DNA from: Volvox africanus
Lineage: Eukaryota; Chlorophyta; Chlorophyceae; Chlamydomonadales; Volvocaceae
Assembly (NCBI GenBank): GCA_030268105.1
Contig: BSDZ01000025.1
Coordinates: forward strand, 1-64,000
DNA: 64,000 nt
Direction: 5' to 3'
Below are positions 24,613-34,788 of this stretch, piece after piece. The notes beneath the pieces were generated by a model. It was not told where the DNA came from. It ran no database searches and saw nothing but the letters and a program-made list of their open reading frames with translations. The translations under genes were made by a program, and so were the position numbers. Positions within the stretch are counted from its first letter, which is position 1, and every line of letters begins with the position of its first letter.

Positions 24613-25313
24613 TGGCCCCCTCACTGCCCCCTCCCTCCCAACCCGCCCCCTCACTGCCCCCTCCCTCCCAACCCGCCCCCTCACTGCCCCCTCCCTCCCA
24701 TCCTGGCCCCTCACTGCCCCCTCCCTCCCAACCCGCCCCCTCACTGCCCCCTCCCTCCCAACCTGGCCCCTCACTGTCCCCTCCCTCCCAACCCGCCCCC
24801 TCACTGCCCCCTCCCTCCCAACCCGCCCCCTCACTGCCCCCTCCCTCCCAACCCGCCCCCTCACTGCCCCCTCCCTCCCAACCTGGCCCCTCACTGCCCC
24901 CTCCCTCCCAACCTGGCCCCTCACTGCCCCCTCCCTCCCAACCCGCCCCCTCACTGCCCCCTCCCTCCCAACCCGCCCCCTCACTGCCCCCTCCCTCCCA
25001 ACCCGCCCCCTCACTGCCCCCTCCCTCCCAACCCGCCTCCTCACTGCCCCCTCCCTCCCAACCCGCCCCCTCACTGCCCCCTCCCTCCCAACCTGGCCCC
25101 TCACTGCCCCCTCCCTCCCAACCCGCCCCCTCACTGCCCCCTCCCTCCCAACCCGCCCCCTCACTGCCCCCTCCCTCCCAACCCGCCTCCTCACTGCGCC
25201 CTCCCTCCCAACCCGCCCCCTCACTGCCCCCTCCCTCCTTACCTGGCCCCTCACTGTCCCCTCCCTCCCAACCTGGCCCCTCACTGCCCCCTCCCCTCCC
25301 AACCGGCTCCCTA
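24613..25313. repeat. 30-bp minisatellite, unit 4 (about 23 copies), array terminus
   Basis: Same monomer. The last copy is degenerate (an extra C near 25,295, then 'ccggctccctaacg') and runs into unique sequence. The array therefore ends inside this minisatellite. Confidence 0.95.
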
Positions 25314-27528
25314 ACGATGCCTATTGTATCGCGAGGATGTCATTGCTGGACGCCCCCATTTGTTTGAGCGCCTCTGCGATCAACGTGACGCCTTCCTTGA
25401 CCCTTGGGCGGCCACAAGCTGGAAGCGGCATGGCGCCCATTTCGCCATCGCGACAGCAACAGGCCATAATGCATTGCACTGTTTGAGTTCTCGTAACTTT
25501 GGCGTTCGAACAATGGCTGTTGACTAGGTTGCCGTGATGACGATGGATGCACGACTCCGAAGCGCCCAGTACGTAATGATGGCCGCAAATTCTAGAACCA
25601 CCTGTTGATGTAAGTACCGTGAAAATAGCAGACGCGATACGTCTTACGTCGCAGACGCTAGGATGGTACCGGTACCAGGGGTCAGCGGCTTCAGGGGGAG
25701 CTCATTCAGGCCTGAAGTAAAGCCACCCGCCGCCTTGGTTTGTAGTTCTTTTCGCACGCGTCCCGCAACTGGCCCACGTTGCCCGCCACAGCGACATACG
25801 ACTACTACATTACATCAATCAATGTCCGTAGCCTGGAATTGGTGGCTGATATCTTCACCAGGCAAGGCGCTGAGCGAGCCAAAGCTTACACGGTGCTGCC
25901 TGGCGACGCTCAGCATTGACTAAGCAGGGAGTGAGAGAGGCGTCGCACGATGAAGAGCAGAGCGCTGCAGCAATGGAAGGGAGATGTCTCAGGAAGCCTG
26001 GGGTTCAGTGAAAGAATCGGTAATGTAGTTACTAAGGGTACAGCATTTGGGCCATCCTGGGCCAGTGGTACGGCTGCCAGCAGTGTTTCAGAACTAGGTC
26101 AGAACAGAGGGGGACGCCCACAGCAGAATAGAGCAGAGGAGTGCTCGTGGTGATTGTAAGAGGTGAGCAGCATCAGACTGTGAGTATCAATTTGAATATT
26201 GGTATGTTGCAAACTTCCATATCTGTATTCTATTGCTTGACTGGCCCGCGGACTTGCTTGAAGGCCAAGGCAGCTAGTCATATGCCATCGTTTGTCGCCG
26301 GTGCAGCACGATGGGATGGATGTGTTTGTGCCACCCCTGGATCAGTGAGAGGCTGCCTGTCAGTGATAGAATGACTGTCGCTATGTAATTGAGGCCGTCC
26401 AGACCGCAGTTCTGCTAAGCTATTGCTGCTGCTGCTGGGTGTACGGGTGCTGATGCCCTAATAAGGCTGTTAAGGTGACATTGAGCAGACCGCGGCATCC
26501 AAGTTTGTTGGGTCAAATGACCAAGCAGCATGCAGAGTAGCTTGTACGCCATGGAAGTATAAACTGATATGCTTATATAAGGGTCTCCACATTCTTGGAG
26601 AATAACATGGACCTGAATGGTTGACTTTTCTTTTGCCCACACATTCCCAGTATCGGCCGCTACAGTGTAGGATGGGTTGCCAGAGATAATCCTCAAAAAT
26701 AATTGTTACACAGATAGCTCACATTTTAACTGCCTTGTGAAGAGCGTCCAAGCCAAGGGTGAAATAAATCAAGGTGTGTGCACCACAGCCGTCATTGCGT
26801 GCCCTGCAGGTTGTTTCTCCCTATCCATTCGCTCAAGCAACAAAATCAGGTATGCGAGATAACTCCTATATTCTGCAAAGGTACAGGATGGGTGGTCCCA
26901 AAACCTGCACCGGATTGTTGCAACACATATATAGCAGCATGCTTCAGTATATACACACCGCAGATTTCAAGGACCACGCATGACCGATTGATGCACGAAT
27001 AACACCGAAATACATACATCGCGATCAGACACCATGCTGTGTTGTTATTTAAAAACTATGCAGCGCTTGCCGCCACCGTGTGCGCACTCAGGTACTGCGC
27101 ACATGTCCTGGGGAGGTGGTGCTAATGAAAGGGGATCCCCCTTTGCTGGTTTGCTATATTGGCAAACGCCCGTGGCCTATTATCTCAATAGAGCACAGCA
27201 TGCCTTTCAAAAATAAAATAGGTTAGCCGCCGCAACAGCATTATTCTTGAGCCTATGAATCACACAATGCCCTACTACTCTTCCTTAGGGTTTCCTGCCC
27301 TACTCCTCTTCCTACTCATGGCTCGGGCATCCGTTGAGTTTCATAGTCGCAGTTCCCATGAGCTCAGATGTCTCTTGGTTACCTGCCTAAGTCCGTTTCG
27401 CTAGCTGTACAAGCGAAGTACCCGTCCTGAACAAACATATCCTAACCGCGCCTACGACCCCACCTGCCTCTAAAGCTCAACTCCCAAGCCATGGTGATCG
27501 ATACGAATCTTGTTGTTCTACCTGTGGC
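25314..27528. other. Unique intergenic region next to the array; no recognised gene
   Basis: Single-copy DNA begins here. Several short open frames exist on both strands but none matches a family I know. A minus-strand stretch at about 25,318-25,450 reads coding-like (for example VKEGVTLIAEALKQMG), which could be a stray exon of a gene interrupted by the array. I could not extend it. The region lies 3' of the glycoprotein gene. Confidence 0.4.
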
Positions 27529-29572
27529 TCATTCCTCCACCCTACTGAATTTCCGTGAATCCCGCGGGTACAAGATCCGCCCACTAATGCGCACGGACTC
27601 AATCACCGTGGCCTTCTGCTTTGGGAGCTGATCCTTGACTGTGATTAGCAACCCACCTGCGGCAGTGCCGCGCAACCCGCGTGGAAGGTTCCCTTGGGTA
27701 CCATACGGCGGCACGGAAAGATTTATCCCAGATCTTTCCATCGGCAACCGAATGATTAGGTCCGAGCCACAATCTGAGGGGTCGTGATCGACGTTCCAGA
27801 CAGGAGCCCCAAGGGTTCCACTGAGCGGTGCCAAGTCGGGCAGCTCGGGGATAATTGTAGCAGGCCATGGGAGCAGTTCCACAATTATTACTCCCGGGCT
27901 CTGGAGTTGCAGGATCTTGATGGTATGAAGCTGGATCGGTTCACGAAAGTAGATTGGCACGACACGGGAGTCACGCGACGCAGCCCACGCGCGGGGACAG
28001 GGCGCACACACGCCTCGAGCCACAGCACAGGGCAGACGTTTGTCTGCGAAGATCAAATTCAGCGCACTATGCGGCTTGCGAAAAGATCGGAAGTTGGCAT
28101 TGTCGTACCATACCACGGTACCTGCCAGAACCGTGTCGCCACGGTTCAACTTGCTGACAATGCTGCCTTGGCCCAAGATGTCCGTCACGTTGATAGTGGT
28201 ATCGGTGCCTTGCGCCGATGGAGATAGGGGTGGCAGGGGTAACGGTGACGGCGGCACGTGCGACGGCGGCAAAGGCGACGGCGGTTCGGGTGATGGCGAT
28301 ACGGGCGATGACACCGCAGGCGATGGTGGTATGGGCGACGGGGGCATGGGCGATGGAGGCAAGGGAGACGGCGATGGGGGCCGGGGAGTGATATAAACCT
28401 TGGTTGCACCCAATTCGTCTGCCAGACGGTCAAGCAGGAAAGGATGCATAGGGGGTGGCCGGGATGGGCGCCGCGGCGGCGATGAACTTGACGGAGGCGT
28501 GTTGGGTGGGGCCACCTGGCCTGGGGATAAAGGCGGACTCGTTGGCGGTGATGGTGGTAGCGACACCTCCACGTACTGCACCACTGTAAATTCGACAATT
28601 ACTACTCCTCCGTCGTCGGCCTCTTGTAACGCACGGTCTCCTATGCCAGTCAAAGCTGACGGGTCATCGGCTATCCCGGCGGCAGCATTAGGAGCGGTTG
28701 TGGTGGCAGCTGAGGCGAAGGAGGGGTACAACAAGGCAAGCTCCGCCTGTCGAAGGGCCTGGATGCTGGTTCCATCGGCGGCGTAAGAGCGCACGTGGAT
28801 TAGCAGACGCATGTTGGAGCCGGGCGGGAGACCAGCGGCTAACTGATGGTGTGTCCAGGTCCGCTCTGCACGGGCCAGCATCAGACGCCTGGTGAGCCGC
28901 TGACCGCCCTTATACACCCCGCGAATGACAATATCGTCGGCAGATATGTTAAAGAAGTGGGATGTGATGTTCTTGAACCGCGAAATGAACTGCTGTACGG
29001 ACTCTTCGACGGTAATATTTAGTTCGGTAGTGATGTCGGCATTGACAAACTTGGCGCTGTAGTCTTGGAGCCCCATAGCTAAGCCAGGTGGCAGAGGCGG
29101 CGGCGGTGATGACGCTTTAGGGGGTCGTGGAGCGTTGGGCTTTTGTGAAGGAGGGTAAGTGGCGGCGGTGGTGAAGAGCATGCGATGGAGGCTGTCGCTC
29201 TCTTCAGCCGTGAGCGTAGCAATCGCTGCCTCGATCGCCTTCATGTGAGACTCCGTTTGCGGATTAAAATTCTCAGCACCTTTCAGAATATCTGAGCACA
29301 AGAATACAAAAACAAAGGGAAGCCCCTTAACTCCTTAAATTTTTGTGGCAGGCACTGGTACCCGAGCACCGATAGCTAGCCACAGCCTGGCCTCTTCCCC
29401 GCAATGGTGATGTGAAACATGATCATCATATTCAACTCTTACCTTCATCATTTAATCCATCCTGCTGAAGTTTCCGCGCGCCGCGAACCCGACTCGTGAA
29501 GGCCAATGCGAGAATGAGGCAGGCGATGAACAAGTTCAACACCTTGCGTAAGCAGCAGCCTCCTTTGAGCAT
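27529..29572 (-). CDS. Secreted Ser-Pro-rich (hydroxyproline-rich type) wall glycoprotein
   Basis: Two exons: 29,572-29,443 and 29,291-27,529 (stop TGA). The donor is GAAG|GTAAGA and the acceptor GTGCTCAG|AT; the phases fit and rebuild an Asp codon, giving 630 residues. Exon 1 encodes a hydrophobic signal peptide (LNLFIACLILALAF) ending near RVRGA, followed by RKLQQ. An upstream in-frame ATG at 29,641 would add 23 residues. The mature part has an N-terminal globular domain of about 150 residues with several N-glycosylation sites (NIT, NIS), then PP/SP linkers. A dense Ser-Pro block (PPSPLPPSPMPPSPIPPSP) follows, then a C-terminal globular domain of about 230 residues with Cys pairs. Ser-Pro blocks of this kind are typical substrates of prolyl 4-hydroxylase and arabinosylation in algal walls. 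I do not see the pherophorin cysteine pattern, so I avoid that name. The globular domains are unrecognised. Confidence 0.8.
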
Positions 29573-29641
29573 ATCGAGGCAAAACTCAAACAACATTCCT
29601 GCTAACGTTTGAATCCCGTTATTCTCTCCTAGTAATTTCAA

Positions 29642-31084
29642 CTCGCAGAGAGCCAGATGATGTGCAGCAGCACCTGTGTCGGTCAGTCACGTTGATCAGG
29701 AATTAGCCGTTAATGTCAGAATATGAGTTAATATAATAGTTTCGGAGTACCTGATTACGACTCATACGTGTAAGAGGAAATTTTCAACGGGAGTTGTACA
29801 AGCAACGGGCGTCCTACCTATTTCAAGCACGGCATGTCAGCATTACCTGCACATCAGGCTTCAGCACCGAAATATATTTGCGTAAACTTTGTTATATTTT
29901 AATAATATGTAGGTGATGAAGTTCGTTTGTATTGCTCGCCATGGGACAGATGGTTGGATGGATAGTGCCTGCCTCATGAACTGATGGCAGGATGGATTGA
30001 AGTATTCTTTCCACGACCGAGTGATCTCAGGCAACCGAAGCATTTATGGTGCCTCTTTGCGAGAAACATTTTTAGCGAGTTCCTTGTTCCTCCTAGTGAC
30101 CTCAGGAGCCATTGTCACATCTTTCTGGGCCGGATTGGGAATGCTGGCCAGCAGAAGGAGTGAAGGGACAGAAAGGACTTAGGGTTCCGACGGCCCGGGA
30201 ACTGAACGCGAATTGGACGCTTCTAAGTGCGCAGCCTGGCCGCAAGCCTCAGGCTAACGTGCCGTGCGTTTTTTTGCATTCCCAACCATCAAAAGGGTGG
30301 CAATGGATTTCTGATTAATTCGCGAATGCCAGTGCGAGCATGTCACTTTCTTCTCGTTTTCCTACTTGGGGATATATAACCTGTTACCTGGTTAACGAGG
30401 TAGCGGGCGGAAAACAAGGTATAAAATGACGGCAAATAACGGCGCTGATGATGCGCGTACAAGTATTCCATCAACAGGCATGGCACAAGTTATGGCAAGA
30501 ATGCGTGCTATTTTCCTGCCTGTCGGCTGTTAAGTATACATTCCAAGGATTGAAAAATTCCAGTCTGGCTTAATCTTAACAAATGCCCCGATAGCGTCCT
30601 GACTCAATAATGACAGAGACTCAGTGACTCTTTGGTCGCGCCAAGTGCTTCCATATAACAAAGCCAGATGGAAATGAGTAAACACCAGAGCTGCTCTGGT
30701 AATCACCAGCGGCAAATATGCGTGAAACGGTTAATACTACTGCTCTTCACAACCTGCTGACATCCCTTGCATAATCATCGACATATTCACACAAAGCACA
30801 CTAGCGCGTCCATTCGGTGCTTTTTGCCTACTACAACATTTCCATGTAAGCTCCACGAAGATCGTCTTTCTGCACCCTGGTGTAGTAAAAAGGTGAACCT
30901 ATACTTTGTAAAGCTGCACTCCCCTCCATCTTTCTGTTAGCATATGTTAACCAGACAGGACAAAGCAACATAGTACGCCCACGGCCCCTAGTCCCCAATC
31001 CCGCGTGCTCTTGGAGCTGTAGCAATGACCCGGCATAGATATTGCACGTACTTGACGGTACGGAGACCGCCACGCCCATCCACG
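29642..31084. other. Intergenic region; no gene seen
   Basis: Lies between the 5' end of the glycoprotein gene and the 3' end of the beta-propeller gene. It should hold the glycoprotein promoter. I find no further coding exon, except that a last exon of the propeller gene could lie at about 30,800-31,000. Confidence 0.5.
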
Positions 31085-32918
31085 TCATTGCGTGCAGTCG
31101 GCCACTCCATGGCACGGTAGCGCACATACAGTATACTCGTCTAGACGCTCCGCGATTTTGGACAGAGGCCACAACATGGCGTTCACATGGAGTGAGGACA
31201 TGAGAAGAATTTTGCTGGCTTGGTCTGAATCGCCATATGTGATGATATAGTCAGACTTTCCGAACCGTTCAAGACCAATCGGAAAGACAATGCCCGAATG
31301 ATCTGCGGCGCGGCCCCCTATATAAGGAATGAAGCCGTAACTAATGTGGGTCATGTTATAAGGCGCCGAGGAGTTAAATCTGCGCAGCATTGACGAGCGA
31401 CGTCAAAGGATGTGATTTGTGTGTTCGAGCCTAAGCCCCGGCAGAAGCATCAGGTACCTGGACACCAGGTTGCCCTATTTCCATGCAAGTACTTCATATA
31501 CGACAATAAATCCCTTCGCGTATAGTACTATCAACACACAAATTACACACTATAGCAGCATGAAGAGGAAATACAGCCCAACTGTGAGGCACCTCTCAGT
31601 CATGGCCCACCTGTAGAAAAAGAAGGCGTACTCCAATGGGTAGTGAACCCCAATACTGGCTGCATTTCTGTGAATAAGAGATGGAACAAGATGGTCAACG
31701 TGATGTGTCAGGGGCCTTGTTCATGCATACGGAAGAACCTAAACACCACCGCAGCCAGCCAGCGCCGTACGCTTGAAAAGTGCAGCAGAGGACGCGCAAG
31801 CTGGTGATGGTCAAGAGCCCGGGTTCAGCCCACGCAATTCTTCACGCTTACCCGAAACTGAAGGCCTTCCGCAGTTCCTCTGTCTTCTGTTCAGCGTTGC
31901 TTGATTGTGCCAGGTGGGCGCATCGGTCCTGAACCCCAGGCAGAAGTTTTGGGAAGGACATGTTCGCCCATGCAGGTGTCACCTCGGGGTGGAAGCATCC
32001 TGGGTGGGCCTTAAGGTGTCCAATGGCCAAGAAGGAACGACCGCCTTCCTCTAAAATGGCAGGTGACCCGCCAGACAGGTGCATCAAATTTCCGTAAAAG
32101 GCGGCGAACCTGGGAAACACAGAATCCTCTGCGACAGCGTCAAACCCAGTGTGGAAGGTGGGCTCGTCGTATGAGCCCCAGTTGAAAACCGAGTGCGGTC
32201 CAAACGTTCCGTAGCGCGAATAAGACATGAAGGCTGTCCCATTCCATGGCACCCAATTCTTGTCCATTACGCTTTCGCCGCCAAAGTACGACAGCAGCCG
32301 TGGATAGCCCAGGGACACGCTGCAGTTATCTGATGCGCGGACGCATCGGATAAGGACCCGCGAGACAGTATTAACCACCGCCCGCTTAGGAGGGGTTCCC
32401 AAAGGCAGCGCCATGTACACGAAGACCCTGCCGTGCTTATCTTTGAATAACCGGCCGTCCTCATGGTTTGATTGACCCAAATACGAGTAGCCCAGCAACT
32501 TTGCGTGCAGCTGTCGACTGTCCAACCTTTTTCGTAACCGGAGGACAGCTAGAACATTTGTCGAACGTCCCCGCCAACCATCGAGAAACGGGGAGCGATC
32601 CAGATGCCCAGGTCTACAACGTCGGAAGGAGTCAGTTGCTTGGTAGACTCTTGCAAATAAACAGTAAATCCGGCCGGCGACGTGCACTACAGCTGGGTTG
32701 AAGACGCACGCTCCATCAGGCAGCCCAATACCATCGAATAAATGGGTAATATCAGTAACGCTTTTTGCCACTGGCAACACAGGATCCTCAGTGAAGTTCG
32801 CGCTGCACAAAGGATGAGAATACCTTTCTGAGGCGTATTCGGTTGATGAGCTCAAAGTGCAAAAAATAATGTAGTTGAAAAGCAGTAGCAATACAGTTGA
32901 AGGATTGAAGATGATCAT
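31085..32918 (-). CDS. Secreted GH130/GH43-like five-bladed beta-propeller protein
   Basis: Exon 1 is 32,918-31,852. It begins with a signal peptide (LLLLFNYIIFC) and carries the motifs of this carbohydrate-active propeller superfamily: FNPAVV near residue 73, EDGRLF at 153-158, MDKNW at 218-222 and GGSPAI at 283-288. A naive reading stops at once (GGG TAA), but the stop overlaps a donor, GG|GTAAGC. The acceptor CGCAG|A at 31,380 joins exon 2 (31,379 down) in phase. Exon 2 supplies the expected last blade, including GFIPYIGG, PIGLERFG and YIITYGDSD. Exon 2 either runs to the stop at 31,085 or splices out at ACT|GTATGT (31,130). The fold and secretion are well supported. Activity (mannoside phosphorylase or hydrolase, or transferase) cannot be set from sequence alone. 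Confidence 0.75.
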
Positions 32919-34788
32919 CGCATGGCTCTGTCATACCTCATGGTTCGTAATATAGTGGAACCACTAATCAGCAGAGACTGAGTAATATACACAGATAACT
33001 ATTTTCAAAGATGCAAATTGCACTAGCTTCGAAAGCCGCAGGCTCATCCGGGGGTTCACCCCATGCGCAATGGACCTGAAATGCTCGGCCTATCGTACGA
33101 GCACAACAAACTAAACTGACTACGGAAAAGCGCCATACTTCGGACTACTCGCTAAGTTACTTTACAGTACAAAATGATGAGATTACCATGGTCATTTAAG
33201 ATGTTTTCTTGGACCAACCGCACGAAGCTCCGATATTTTCTGTCATTTCCAGCGGACAAGACATAACATTCAGCGATAGGGCAATTATTTGGAGCTTTGG
33301 GTATTTTATTTCGTTACTTTATCAATCCGCGAGGTATTGTTTCTTTGGGCTTTTTCGTTCTGCATTCTAACAGCCTTGTTCGCTCAGCCTTTCTCGCATT
33401 TCACTGCGAAGCTCTGAGTTTTGTTAATTGCAGCATCTTTCATGATCTCTTTACTGACTTTCGGTCCGAGCCCTTCTTGAGATTCAGACATGGGCAGAGC
33501 TCGGTTTAGTAACATCTCGCGCTAATTGCGAGCCTGCTTTGCTGCGTTTAGTTGTTATGAACATATGATTTTTATTTCGGAAAACCAGAAGTGCTTTATC
33601 TTCAAGTCGCTGACACCCTCGGTTAACGTTTTTGTCAGGCTGGTATCCCTTTTGATGGCGCAGCGTTTCGACAACCTCCGATACCAGCCACGGTCAGCGG
33701 CCGGAACGCCACGGACACCGGAAGGGTCTTAGCCCAGGCTATCCCCTCGTGCAGGGGCCCCAAACCCAGCGAGTCTTGTCATGTTGGGATGAGCTATCCA
33801 TGTATAAGAGTATCAGTAGAGGAAAGAGGTAATACGCTGAGGGCGGGGTGCTTTTCTTTCTATCGTGCCAACATCCGTCAATCGTAGCGTTTCTTGGTCA
33901 TACTTGCAGTCGGCTAAGCCTTCTAAATGCCTGTCATTGCTAGCAGGCTTGTTAAGTCGCCATTTGACATTGCCAGCCAGGCACCATGTTCAGCGGGTCG
34001 TTTTCGGAGGTCGACAGAGCACTGCCTTAGCCGCCCCGCTTTGGCTCCACTAATGCGGGGTGGCGCTGAACCGAATGCCGGTGAAGGCTCGCTGCAACAT
34101 TCCCCGCTTGGGGCTCTCCAAGCAGCCAGCTATGAAGGTATTGGAATCTAGGACAAAAGGCATATATAAAGGGATGATGGAAGCTGCAGCTTAATGTGCG
34201 GGCGCAGACGGCTTCGTACATTCCTGAACTCTCAAGGATTGCTTGACGATGAACTTTGGTGATTTCAAGGCCCTGTTCACGGCCTCGCACGGAGAAATCC
34301 TCAGGCTTTGACAGTAACCTCCCGGTATGCCTATACTCTAGAGGCGCAGAATACACTAGTATCGACAAGGAAGCTAAGGCTTAGCAGCAAATCTGCCGAC
34401 ATACTGTCTGCACAATGGGACAGGTATATGCAAATTAATCCCATCCTAACCGTCCTCATTCCCTCACGGGAGCGCCCCTGCCCTAGTCGCCGGGGAGCGG
34501 CCGTTTTGCTCAATTCATAACTTGGCTAATCCGTTAACAATGGACAAGATATCACCACGATACGTACGCAGCACGGCAAAAGAGAACCTGAATCGCCACT
34601 GTAACCTCTGGTGAGAGAGCGGGCAACAGGCATTAGGTGACAATGCTGGCTTGAGGCTGACTCCCTTGACTCTCCATCTGTTCGTATTTCGTCACCCTGA
34701 TGCCAGCTACGTGACGCACATCATCAAGCCCAGGGATTGCACCCAAAGTCCGTTCCAAATCACGAGGCAGGATCATGCAGCCACAGGC
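32919..34788. other. Intergenic region; no gene seen
   Basis: AT-richer at 33,200-33,650, then mixed. No coding exon supported. It contains a 10-bp inverted repeat, GGCTGGTATC at 33,638-33,647 and GATACCAGCC at 33,680-33,689, which could form a hairpin. It includes the promoter side of the propeller gene and the 3' side of PIGW. Confidence 0.5.

Larger units (their letters stand above)
1..25313. repeat. Tandem array of a ~7.1-kb unit (3 full copies plus one truncated)
   Basis: The same sequence recurs head to tail. Copies start at 1, 7097, 14061 and 21139, giving unit lengths of 7096, 6964 and 7078 bp and a fourth copy cut at about 25,313. Most of the length variation comes from an internal 30-bp minisatellite. 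Outside it I see only a handful of changes: one extra G near 7923, one extra A near 10,483, a 6-bp loss near 17,044, a 15-bp loss near 23,308, one more ATAG at 20,799-20,826, and a few substitutions. The array may extend left of the window, since the phase at base 1 is arbitrary. Such high identity, non-coding DNA included, means recent amplification or active homogenisation. Confidence 0.97.
21139..25313. repeat. Tandem unit 4, truncated within its minisatellite
   Basis: Matches the other units up to the 30-bp minisatellite, then passes into unique DNA at about 25,310-25,316, after a last degenerate repeat copy. The right 2.7 kb of the unit is missing. It has a private 15-bp deletion near 23,308. 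This is the right-hand end of the array. Confidence 0.95.

Noticed and set aside
1..25313. Ribosomal DNA or intergenic-spacer array
   Set aside because: No rRNA-like sequence in any unit.
27529..29572. Pherophorin
   Set aside because: Signal peptide and Ser-Pro rod fit, but the characteristic cysteine pattern of the pherophorin domain is not visible.
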